NCBI GenBank assembly: GCA_038373885.1
Contig: JAWZYV010013186.1
Span: 620,001 to 684,000 of the forward strand
DNA from: Cheiracanthium punctorium
Taxonomy: Eukaryota; Arthropoda; Arachnida; Araneae; Cheiracanthiidae
Length of the DNA stretch: 64,000 nucleotides
Direction: 5' to 3'
The notes under the pieces were generated by a model. That model ran no database searches. It was not told the DNA's origin and saw only the letters and a list, made by a program, of their open reading frames with translations. Both the position numbers and the translations under genes were made by a program. Shown here piece by piece: positions 62,701-64,000 of this stretch. Position 1 is the first letter of the stretch. Each line of letters opens with the position of its first letter.

Positions 62701-63285
62701 AGTCTTAAACATGTTCCTTTTAAAAACAGAAGCATCGCAGGTATAGAAACATGAACAGCTTTTAAAACAAACCATTAATGTTAAATACTGGCAAAAAAAA
62801 AAATAAATAAATAAATGCTTCTTCAGCCAATGCACTGTGCACTTATACCAACAGTCCGTCAGTACGGCTCATGCACCTTCTAAAAATAAAATCTTCACAA
62901 AAATCCCCTTAAAAAAATGAGCCTAAGAGTAACTAGCTTAGGAAAATATTGCAATATTTCCTAAGTTTTTTTTTCTCTTCTTTTCTGGAAGTTTCGTAAT
63001 AATTATAGATTCAAGTTTTGCATTTGTGCATAATACAATTAACTTCTAAGGATACATTTTTAATTTTCTTCTTTTCTTTTTAATTCTAGCACAACTAGAT
63101 TCGTTAAAAAGCTGTTCTAAAGTTCCATGATTTCACAGACTAAGTATTAATTGTAACAAGAACCAAAATCATACATTTCTGCCTATCTGGAGCAAACACA
63201 TGTATGTCTCGAGGTGATTCTTCCAATCTCTTGATCATGTCAATCATGCCAGCTCCTGTATGCTTTTCGGCTCTATATACACCTC
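9465..63285 (-). CDS. LRP2: Megalin / LDL receptor-related protein 2, C-terminal part (33 exons, gene incomplete at 5' end)
   Basis: Giant endocytic receptor of the plasma membrane. Family members bind many ligands through LDLa repeats, release them in acidic endosomes with help from YWTD propellers, and are internalised through tail NPxY motifs. Thirty-three exons chain with consistent phases to 1975 residues: propeller end (1-36), EGF (37-79), 10 LDLa (80-about 508), two EGFs (to 593), six-blade propeller (594-about 857), EGF, 11 LDLa (to 1364), two EGFs (to 1449), six-blade propeller (1450-about 1725), two EGFs (to 1821), membrane span (1823-1847) and tail (1848-1975). The 10 and 11 LDLa clusters fit both LRP1 and LRP2. 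Only two EGFs before the membrane, and tail blocks VSFRSG, FSNPMY and KDTAQLV resembling vertebrate megalin, favour LRP2; LRP1 usually has six EGFs there. The 5' half, with signal peptide and promoter, lies beyond the right edge. Confidence 0.93.
10266..11086. mobile_element. MITE with CAGGGCTGCCAC ends in intron 32
   Basis: Inverted ends CAGGGCTGCCAC and GTGGCAGCCCTG, flanked by TAAGGG on both sides (10260-10265 and 11087-11092). The interior repeats phrases such as AAATAGTAGCAAATAGTTGCC. A related copy is at 19567-20072. Confidence 0.7.
11163..11277 (-). CDS. LRP2: LRP2 exon 32: start of cytoplasmic tail
   Basis: Residues 1852-1890: [20 protein letters not shown] and [17 protein letters not shown]. 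The VSFRSG block resembles VTFRSG in vertebrate megalin tails, one of the better arguments for LRP2. Enters in phase 2 and ends on a complete codon (GAG|GTGAGA). The next intron (9723-11162) contains a MITE at 10266-11086. Confidence 0.88.
12525..13588 (+). mobile_element. Helitron-like repeat, family 2, copy A
   Basis: Starts near TCTATTCTAAAAAAAG and ends GACCCTAG before T. It is largely colinear with the complement of the copy at 51340-53649. No protein-coding frame. Helitron placement rests on the TC and CTAG ends and the A-T insertion site of the other copy. Confidence 0.5.
14398..14488 (-). CDS. LRP2: LRP2 exon 31: transmembrane helix
   Basis: Residues 1822-1851. About 25 hydrophobic residues from [11 protein letters not shown] through a run of six Leu and GTAAFLYV, ended by the stop-transfer KKRH. 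Enters in phase 1, leaves in phase 2. This fixes the type I topology, with EGFs outside and NPxY tail inside. The next intron (11278-14397) carries a Helitron-like copy at about 12525-13588 and a faint hAT-like remnant near 13998-14130. Confidence 0.92.
14616..15204. mobile_element. CAGGGTGTCTACC MITE in intron 30
   Basis: Inverted ends CAGGGTGTCTACC and GGTAGACACCCTG, with an exact 5-bp duplication TATGA (14611-14615, 15205-15209). The interior has repeated CTGACTTT/TTTCCAGACTTTCTG phrases, as in the other copies. Confidence 0.8.
15629..15802 (-). CDS. LRP2: LRP2 exon 30: membrane-proximal EGF and juxtamembrane stalk
   Basis: Residues 1764-1821: [14 protein letters not shown], then [13 protein letters not shown], a canonical six-cysteine EGF. 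A short Ser/Gly-rich stalk ([12 protein letters not shown]) leads to the membrane. Phase 1 at both ends. The next intron (14489-15628) contains a MITE at 14616-15204. Confidence 0.93.
17030..17536. mobile_element. Unclassified insertion in the SINE
   Basis: Flanked by TTAAACT at 17023-17029 and 17537-17543 (7 of 8 matching if extended by one base). Near the ends are inverted GCAAAATGC-type segments. No coding frame. Confidence 0.45.
17614..18186 (-). mobile_element. Penelope-type fragment carrying a GIY-YIG endonuclease frame
   Basis: 573-bp insertion flanked by a 16-bp exact duplication AATAAAATGACTAACT (17598-17613, 18187-18202). A minus-strand frame runs from the right edge to a stop at 17666. 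It reads [15 protein letters not shown], then [34 protein letters not shown], then [15 protein letters not shown] and EALQI. That is the GIY-YIG layout (G-Y-Y-I-G, K-x(5)-R-x(2)-EH, later Glu) found at the C-terminus of Penelope-like elements. Near-perfect 25-bp inverted repeats (17644-17668 and 18164-18188) bound the frame. No reverse transcriptase part is present. Confidence 0.65.
18277..18390 (-). CDS. LRP2: LRP2 exon 29: EGF after the last propeller
   Basis: Residues 1726-1763: [20 protein letters not shown], then [12 protein letters not shown]. Six cysteines. Symmetric phase 1-1 exon. The next intron (15803-18276) holds a SINE interrupted by two insertions. Confidence 0.92.
18461..19114. 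mobile_element. piggyBac-like foldback MITE in intron 28
   Basis: Left end TTAACTCTTTAATGCGCGG, right end AAAGGGTTAC: degraded CCCTTT ends in TTAA sites. The core is a long palindrome, about 110-bp arms running from near 18860 to near 19090, around a loop at about 18965-18985. Carries a minisatellite near its left end. Confidence 0.65.
18518..18646. repeat. Minisatellite, about 32-bp unit
   Basis: Four units built on GGTATAAATTCTTCATAAGC with shortening of the later spacers. A single extra ATAATTCTTCATAAG occurs near 19300. Confidence 0.8.
19567..20072. mobile_element. MITE related to the copy at 10266-11086
   Basis: Ends TAGGGCTGGCAC and TGGCAGCCTTGCG, with TTATA on both sides (19562-19566, 20073-20077). 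The segment at about 19945-20030 is repeated with divergence at about 20396-20507, next to exon 28, which may be a second, older fragment. Confidence 0.55.
20566..20745 (-). CDS. LRP2: LRP2 exon 28: last blade of the final propeller
   Basis: Residues 1666-1725: [19 protein letters not shown], then [16 protein letters not shown], the exit strand into an EGF. Phase 1 at both ends. The next intron (18391-20565) carries a piggyBac-like foldback (18461-19114) and a MITE (19567-20072). Confidence 0.93.
21277..21969. mobile_element. pogo/Tigger-like MITE in intron 27
   Basis: Inverted ends ACACTCCCTCTAATCCGCA (21282-21300) and TGCGGATTAGAGGGAGTGT (21945-21963), with TA beside the right end. AATCCG-rich ends resemble pogo/Tigger elements. 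No transposase frame. Confidence 0.65.
21979..22197 (+). repeat. tRNA-derived SINE, intact copy
   Basis: Box A TGGTGTAGTGG and box B GGTTCGAATCC (22032-22042) stand about 35 bases apart, as in a tRNA. A non-tRNA body follows with GGGGGTAATGCTGGCCGCCC and CATAATAAAATGGCCAG, ending in an A-rich tail. It reads in the opposite sense to LRP2. Confidence 0.75.
22379..22596 (-). CDS. LRP2: LRP2 exon 27: two YWTD propeller blades
   Basis: Residues 1593-1665: [20 protein letters not shown], then [20 protein letters not shown], then [13 protein letters not shown]. Enters in phase 2, leaves in phase 1. The next intron (20746-22378) carries a SINE (21979-22197) and a pogo/Tigger-like MITE (about 21277-21969). 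Confidence 0.93.
23894..24040 (-). CDS. LRP2: LRP2 exon 26: YWTD propeller blade
   Basis: Residues 1544-1592: [19 protein letters not shown], then [12 protein letters not shown]. Phase 2 at both ends. The next intron (22597-23893, 1297 bp) is AT-rich with several diverged internal similarities (TTTCCTCGGAAAC-like pieces near 22770, 22945 and 23100) but no element I can name. Confidence 0.92.
25274..25427 (-). CDS. LRP2: LRP2 exon 25: YWTD propeller blade
   Basis: Residues 1493-1543: [16 protein letters not shown], then [14 protein letters not shown]. Enters in phase 1, leaves in phase 2 at GA|GTAAGT. The next intron (24041-25273, 1233 bp) shows nothing recognised. Confidence 0.93.
26859..26987 (-). 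CDS. LRP2: LRP2 exon 24: first blade of last propeller, with GC donor
   Basis: Residues 1450-1492: [19 protein letters not shown], then [20 protein letters not shown]. The frame to the next exon (giving TKDILYWAD) requires splicing at AAAAG|GCAAGT, a GC-AG intron. The next GT, four bases on, would break the frame. A repeat end beginning CAGGGTGTCC lies at about 26304 in the next intron (25428-26858). Confidence 0.88.
27500..27543. repeat. Poly-A tract, 44 bases
   Basis: An uninterrupted A run in intron 23. Comparable tracts lie at about 56732-56763 and 41480-41510. Could be the end of an old retro-insertion or simple slippage. Confidence 0.9.
28787..28909 (-). CDS. LRP2: LRP2 exon 23: calcium-binding EGF
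   Basis: Residues 1409-1449, starting [16 protein letters not shown] with YHCGCQLGY: a cbEGF consensus with D-x-D-E before the first cysteine. Symmetric phase 1-1 exon. The next intron (26988-28786) contains a 44-base poly-A tract at 27500-27543 and nothing else recognised. Confidence 0.93.
30581..31607. mobile_element. pogo/Tigger-like MITE in intron 22
   Basis: The left end CAGTATGGAACCCGTTATCC and right end GGATAAGAGGTTCCATACTG are inverted, each next to TA (30579-30580 and 31608-31609). A minus-strand frame at 31125-31466 inside belongs to a dispersed repeat with a GTCTGTCTGTCC motif; I do not treat it as a gene. Confidence 0.7.
31657..31788 (-). CDS. LRP2: LRP2 exon 22: EGF-like module after cluster IV
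   Basis: Residues 1365-1408: [25 protein letters not shown]. Six cysteines. Symmetric phase 1-1 exon. The next intron (28910-31656, 2747 bp) carries a pogo/Tigger-like MITE at 30581-31607 and homopolymer runs. Confidence 0.92.
31877..32516. mobile_element. piggyBac-like foldback MITE with three arm copies
   Basis: Ends CCCTTTGAGGCACAACC and GCACGTTAAAGGG lie between TTAA sites (31873-31876 and 32517-32520). The arm unit (from CCAATGCTGAAAAAA to CCACAGATCTAGAGAC) occurs twice forward (near 31897-32003 and 32057-32152) and once inverted (near 32175-32287). No transposase frame. Confidence 0.75.
33160..33268. repeat. One end of a CAGGGTGTCT-type MITE
   Basis: Ends GGCAGACACCCTG after repeated TCGTGAC and TTCATGAC phrases, like the MITE at 58250-59067. 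The other end was not found. Confidence 0.45.
34233..34484 (-). CDS. LRP2: LRP2 exon 21: LDLa repeats 10 and 11 of cluster IV
   Basis: Residues 1281-1364. Repeat 10 ([12 protein letters not shown], then [14 protein letters not shown]) and repeat 11 ([12 protein letters not shown], then [14 protein letters not shown]). Repeat 11 has LS where an aromatic residue usually sits, and NL for the usual DG, so its calcium site may be weaker. Codons are GC-richer. The next intron (31789-34232) has a piggyBac-like foldback (31877-32516) and a MITE end near 33160-33268. Confidence 0.93.
35952..36030 (-). CDS. LRP2: LRP2 exon 20: second half of LDLa repeat 9
   Basis: A 79-bp exon, residues 1255-1280. [21 protein letters not shown] supplies the calcium-binding lobe of repeat 9; the other half is in the exon before. 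It enters in phase 0 and leaves in phase 1. The next intron (34485-35951, 1467 bp) has possible pogo-like remnants near 35665-35815, otherwise nothing. Confidence 0.9.
36124..36282 (-). CDS. LRP2: LRP2 exon 19: LDLa repeat 8 and the start of repeat 9
   Basis: Residues 1202-1254. Repeat 8 is [13 protein letters not shown], then [14 protein letters not shown]. It then runs into [11 protein letters not shown], the first half of repeat 9. Phase 0 at both ends. The next intron is only 93 bp, the smallest in the window. Confidence 0.91.
37102..37241 (-). CDS. LRP2: LRP2 exon 18: LDLa repeat 7 of cluster IV
   Basis: Residues 1155-1201: [16 protein letters not shown], then [14 protein letters not shown]. 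It enters in phase 1 but leaves in phase 0, unlike most exons here. The next intron (36283-37101, 819 bp) is AT-rich with short GT/TA runs near 36443-36475. Confidence 0.92.
38428..38682 (-). CDS. LRP2: LRP2 exon 17: LDLa repeats 5 and 6 of cluster IV
   Basis: Residues 1070-1154. Repeat 5 ([14 protein letters not shown], then [14 protein letters not shown]) and repeat 6 ([13 protein letters not shown], then [14 protein letters not shown]). Phase 1 at both ends, donor GTATGT. In the next intron (37242-38427, 1186 bp) I see no element. Confidence 0.93.
39496..39621 (-). CDS. LRP2: LRP2 exon 16: LDLa repeat 4 of cluster IV
   Basis: Residues 1028-1069: [17 protein letters not shown], then [14 protein letters not shown]. 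Symmetric phase 1-1 exon. The next intron (38683-39495, 813 bp) shows nothing recognisable. Confidence 0.93.
41016..41138 (-). CDS. LRP2: LRP2 exon 15: LDLa repeat 3 of cluster IV
   Basis: Residues 987-1027: [15 protein letters not shown], then [14 protein letters not shown]. Symmetric phase 1-1 exon. The next intron (39622-41015, 1394 bp) shows only simple TA repeats near 40063-40080. Confidence 0.92.
41552..41671 (-). CDS. LRP2: LRP2 exon 14: LDLa repeat 2 of cluster IV
   Basis: Residues 947-986: [15 protein letters not shown], then [14 protein letters not shown]. Symmetric phase 1-1 exon. A pure A run of about 31 bases lies just downstream in the 413-bp intron. Confidence 0.91.
43435..43701 (-). 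CDS. LRP2: LRP2 exon 13: EGF and LDLa repeat 1 of cluster IV
   Basis: Residues 858-946. The EGF is [14 protein letters not shown] with a long CACPDNF loop. The LDLa repeat follows ([17 protein letters not shown], then [14 protein letters not shown]). This EGF-to-LDLa fusion in one exon marks the start of the 11-repeat cluster. Phase 1 at both ends. The next intron (41672-43434) contains at about 41870-42010 a fragment related to the Helitron-like repeat at 12.5 kb. Confidence 0.93.
44402..44432. repeat. TA dinucleotide microsatellite
   Basis: About 15 TA units in intron 12. A similar short run is at 40063-40080. A poly-T tract lies at about 44891-44918. Confidence 0.85.
45876..46102 (-). CDS. 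LRP2: LRP2 exon 12: last blade of second-last propeller
   Basis: Residues 782-857: [32 protein letters not shown], then the exit [15 protein letters not shown]. It leaves in phase 1. The next intron (43702-45875, 2174 bp) holds poly-T runs and a TA dinucleotide tract near 44402-44432, and no gene. Confidence 0.93.
46651..46827 (-). CDS. LRP2: LRP2 exon 11: YWTD propeller blades
   Basis: Residues 723-781. [20 protein letters not shown], then [10 protein letters not shown] and [13 protein letters not shown], strongly megalin-like. Phase 2 at both ends. The next intron is 548 bp (46103-46650) with nothing recognised. Confidence 0.93.
47827..48102. mobile_element. piggyBac-like MITE without foldback core
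   Basis: Ends CCCTTTAAATGCACAG and GTGCCTCAAAGGG, TTAA on both sides (47823-47826, 48103-48106). It shares interior sequence with the copy at 31.9 kb (TTTTAACAGCACTGACA, CCTTTACTTTTTAGCACGTC) but lacks the palindromic arms, so it is a deletion form or the parent state. Confidence 0.75.
48242..48370 (-). CDS. LRP2: LRP2 exon 10: YWTD propeller blade
   Basis: Residues 680-722: [19 protein letters not shown], then [14 protein letters not shown], the usual YWTD plus PRALAVHP pattern. Phase 2 at both ends. The next intron (46828-48241) carries a TTAA-flanked piggyBac-like MITE at 47827-48102. Confidence 0.91.
49553..49811 (-). CDS. LRP2: LRP2 exon 9: start of second-last YWTD propeller
   Basis: Residues 594-679. 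The opening [15 protein letters not shown] resembles vertebrate megalin at this point, followed by [15 protein letters not shown] and [12 protein letters not shown]. These are blades one and two. It leaves in phase 2. In the next intron (48371-49552, 1182 bp) I see no element. Confidence 0.92.
51340..53649 (-). mobile_element. Helitron-like repeat, family 2, copy B
   Basis: On the minus strand it begins TCTCTCTATTCTAAAA after A and ends GGCTCCTAG before T. Much of it matches copy A at 12525-13588. It contains a nested pogo element at 51528-52521. The 3' hairpin is weak, so the Helitron assignment is tentative. Confidence 0.5.
51528..52521 (-). mobile_element. pogo-like transposon remnant with transposase C-terminus
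   Basis: Inverted ends CCGTATTTTCCGGT and ACCGGAAAATACGG, each next to a TA duplication (51526-51527 and 52522-52523). The flanking repeat is continuous across it when compared with copy A. The minus-strand frame at 51844-52221 starts [20 protein letters not shown], then [12 protein letters not shown] and ERAFQKAEI, ending in an acidic tail. It resembles the end of the pogo/Tigger DDE domain; the earlier catalytic part is gone. Confidence 0.7.
53813..54325 (-). CDS. LRP2: LRP2 exon 8: LDLa repeats 9 and 10 plus two EGF modules
   Basis: The largest exon, residues 423-593. Repeat 9 ([14 protein letters not shown]) and repeat 10 ([14 protein letters not shown]) close cluster III. Two EGFs follow, with HIDECAKVE and [10 protein letters not shown] starts typical of calcium-binding EGFs. 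This region has higher GC and less AT-biased codons than neighbouring exons. The next intron (49812-53812, 4001 bp) is the longest here and contains a Helitron-like copy with a nested pogo element. Confidence 0.93.
54699..54971 (-). CDS. LRP2: LRP2 exon 7: LDLa repeats 7 and 8 of cluster III
   Basis: Residues 332-422. Repeat 7 has a longer N-terminal lobe ([15 protein letters not shown]), then [14 protein letters not shown]. Repeat 8 has [11 protein letters not shown], then [14 protein letters not shown]. Phase 1 at both ends. The next intron is short (54326-54698, 373 bp) and AT-rich, with nothing recognised. Confidence 0.92.
55912..56135 (-). CDS. LRP2: LRP2 exon 6: rest of LDLa repeat 5, and repeat 6
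   Basis: Residues 257-331. It completes repeat 5 (CSSHRCIP, then [14 protein letters not shown]) and contains repeat 6 ([14 protein letters not shown], then [14 protein letters not shown]). It enters in phase 2 and leaves in phase 1 (donor GTGAGT). In the next intron (54972-55911, 940 bp) I see no repeat or gene. Confidence 0.92.
56559..57740 (-). mobile_element. Non-autonomous Helitron, second copy
   Basis: On the minus strand it begins TCTATATAAATAAAAC after A and ends with the GTGC/GCAC hairpin and CTAG before T. Its ends and inner segments match the copy at 3424-5653. Contains a poly-A tract. Confidence 0.75.
57912..58200 (-). CDS. LRP2: LRP2 exon 5: LDLa repeats 3 and 4 and the start of 5
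   Basis: Residues 161-256. Repeat 3 has a loop two residues longer than usual ([11 protein letters not shown] instead of DCGDGSDE). Repeat 4 is standard ([15 protein letters not shown]). Repeat 5 starts with TCPPNSFR and is split by a phase-2 intron inside the Arg codon. That next intron (56136-57911) holds a minus-strand Helitron at 56559-57740, a long poly-A tract, and near 56232-56310 one end of a pogo/Tigger-like element. Confidence 0.92.
58250..59067. mobile_element. CAGGGTGTCTACCAT MITE in intron 4
   Basis: Inverted ends CAGGGTGTCTACCAT and ATGGTAGACACCCTG, with exact 5-bp duplication AGTAA (58245-58249, 59068-59072). Terminal regions repeat TTCTTGAC phrases. A second terminus-like CAGGGTGATCAGCGAATAAG at 58767 suggests a nested fragment. 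Confidence 0.8.
59291..59407 (-). CDS. LRP2: LRP2 exon 4: LDLa repeat 2 of cluster III
   Basis: One LDLa repeat, residues 122-160: [14 protein letters not shown], then [15 protein letters not shown]. Calcium ligands are intact. Symmetric phase 1-1 exon with donor GTATGT. The next intron (58201-59290) is mostly filled by the MITE at 58250-59067. Confidence 0.92.
59531..59656 (-). CDS. LRP2: LRP2 exon 3: LDLa repeat 1 of cluster III
   Basis: One complete LDLa repeat, residues 80-121. The calcium-site motif [15 protein letters not shown] and six cysteines are present. This is a symmetric phase 1-1 exon. The donor is GTTAGT. The next intron is only 123 bp (59408-59530). Confidence 0.92.
59956..60850 (+). 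mobile_element. Solo LTR of a retrotransposon
   Basis: 895 bp beginning TGTTACGAAT and ending ATTCCGCAACA, imperfect inverted TG...CA ends, with 4-bp duplication ATAT (59952-59955, 60851-60854). A TATA-like CTATTTATAG lies near 60405 and AATAAA near 60744, as in a U3-R-U5 layout. No internal domain remains, so recombination between LTRs likely removed it. Probably Gypsy class, from the ends and 4-bp duplication. Opposite in sense to LRP2. Confidence 0.7.
61214..61685. mobile_element. CAGGGTTTCTACAGA MITE, unsplit copy
   Basis: 472 bp with ends CAGGGTTTCTACAGA and TCTGTAGGAACCCTG and 5-bp duplication TATTA (61209-61213, 61686-61690). It matches both halves of the copy at 3259-5969 and gives its pre-Helitron state. 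Confidence 0.8.
61800..61928 (-). CDS. LRP2: LRP2 exon 2: EGF-like module
   Basis: Residues 37-79, with the six-cysteine motif [14 protein letters not shown] followed by CLCEKGF, the EGF that closes a propeller. Phase-1 boundaries on both sides. The left boundary lies in a GTAGGTAGGTAG run; only the second GT keeps frame with the next exon, giving CVAENVSC across the junction. The next intron (59657-61799) carries a MITE (61214-61685) and a solo LTR (59956-60850). Confidence 0.9.
63175..63285 (-). CDS. LRP2: LRP2 exon 1 of window: end of a YWTD propeller
   Basis: Residues 1-36, containing [10 protein letters not shown] and ending [13 protein letters not shown], the classic last-blade sequence leading into an EGF. 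By family order this ends the last propeller before LDLa cluster III. The acceptor AG is at 63286-63287 and the donor is GTATGA; the exon enters with two bases of a split codon and leaves with one. The next intron (61929-63174, 1246 bp) is AT-rich and I see no element in it. Confidence 0.85.
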
Positions 63286-64000
63286 CTATTATACAGTAGA
63301 AAAAAAAACCCTTATTAGATAATTTCTAACAGGCAGGGATACATTAGACACTAAAATTATAAAAATTGAAATACAATAAAGTATATATAAAATGATCTGC
63401 TTTATGATGAAATATCCGATTTTGTTATTTTTGGGTCATTCCATGGCAATCAAAAGGGGAGGAAGCTAAAAAAAAAAAATATTTTTAAATAATCAGTGAC
63501 AAAATAAATTAAGTTAATGGAATTTGGTCAGCTTTACAGAATGCATGATGAGATCATAAATAAAGAATCATTAGTTTATATTTCCATCCTTAAATACTGC
63601 TCATTTTGGCTATTTAACCTCTTGCCAGATTTTTCCCGAGTGGAGCTTGGACAGTAGGATTTTTTTTTTTTTTTTTTCACATAATCTTTCCTCCAATTAT
63701 TTCGTTTTGTTTTCAAACACTTATTTACTTTTCTAACCACTAGAAGGTAGAACTATACACGATTTAGGAAATCTTATACGAGTTATGCTTTTAAAATGTA
63801 TCTATATCAAAATATTAATTTTTAAAAAATTGACTTTTACCCTCCAACTCGAAAAAAAAATTGAACCGGCAAGGGGTTAAGAGCTGTCCCTAATGGTTGA
63901 ACTTTCATATTAGACACAAAAAAATGTTACGCGAGAAAATATGCTGATCAATTTTTGTGTGACTAAAACTAAAAATTCAACCATTAAGTCTTCCTATAAG
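63286..64000. other. LRP2: Part of an upstream LRP2 intron
   Basis: Begins with the acceptor of the first exon in the window and is AT-rich with a poly-T run near 63660. I see no LDLa, EGF or YWTD sequence on the minus strand, so the preceding exon lies outside. Confidence 0.5.

Noticed and set aside
9465..63285. Assignment to LRP1 instead of LRP2
   Set aside because: LRP1 has about six EGFs before the membrane and a different tail with two NPxY; here there are two EGFs and megalin-like tail blocks.
1..64000. CRISPR array, operon or other prokaryotic system
   Set aside because: No regularly spaced direct repeats with unique spacers and no dense prokaryotic coding; the tandem repeats present are minisatellite-like or simple.

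Overview
The window is intron-rich, AT-rich arthropod-type nuclear DNA. Dense exons of a huge LDL-receptor-family gene sit in kilobase introns filled with short DNA transposons, Helitrons, a tRNA-derived SINE, a Penelope-type endonuclease fragment and a solo LTR. The repeat mix and the intron-dense, largely phase-1 exon structure fit a chelicerate, perhaps a spider. That placement is an inference; no sequence here fixes the species.

Main gene (minus strand, 63285 down to 9465): I could chain 33 exons whose splice phases all agree. They encode 1975 residues plus a stop, the C-terminal part of megalin (LRP2), roughly two fifths of a typical 4600-residue family member. In protein order: the end of a YWTD beta-propeller; one EGF; a cluster of 10 LDL-receptor class A (LDLa) repeats; two calcium-binding-type EGFs; a six-blade propeller; one EGF; a cluster of 11 LDLa repeats; two EGFs; a last six-blade propeller; two EGFs; a single membrane span; and a 128-residue cytoplasmic tail with one FxNPxY endocytosis motif. 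The 10 and 11 repeat counts match clusters III and IV of vertebrate LRP1 and LRP2. The two terminal EGFs and tail blocks resembling vertebrate megalin (VSFRSG, NPMY, KDTAQLV) point to LRP2 rather than LRP1. The 5' half of the gene lies beyond the right edge.

Layout: 1-9464 is downstream flank and probable 3' UTR. It holds a broken mariner at 1.0-1.9 kb that interrupts a possible plus-strand terminal exon, and a Helitron nested in a MITE at 3.3-6.0 kb. 9465-20745 carries the tail, membrane span, terminal EGFs and start of the last propeller going rightward. 20746-28909 carries the rest of that propeller and an EGF. 31657-43701 carries EGF and LDLa cluster IV. 45876-49811 carries the second-last propeller. 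53813-59656 carries two EGFs and LDLa cluster III. 61800-63285 carries an EGF and a propeller end.

The introns are informative. One MITE family has CAGGGT termini and exact 5-bp target duplications at several sites. A TTAA-flanked piggyBac-like foldback family has four copies. A SINE is split by two later insertions, one of them a GIY-YIG reading frame between near-perfect inverted repeats. I found no CRISPR array, operon, bacterial gene or confident RNA gene. The only other candidate host gene is the weak exon at about 829-1015.
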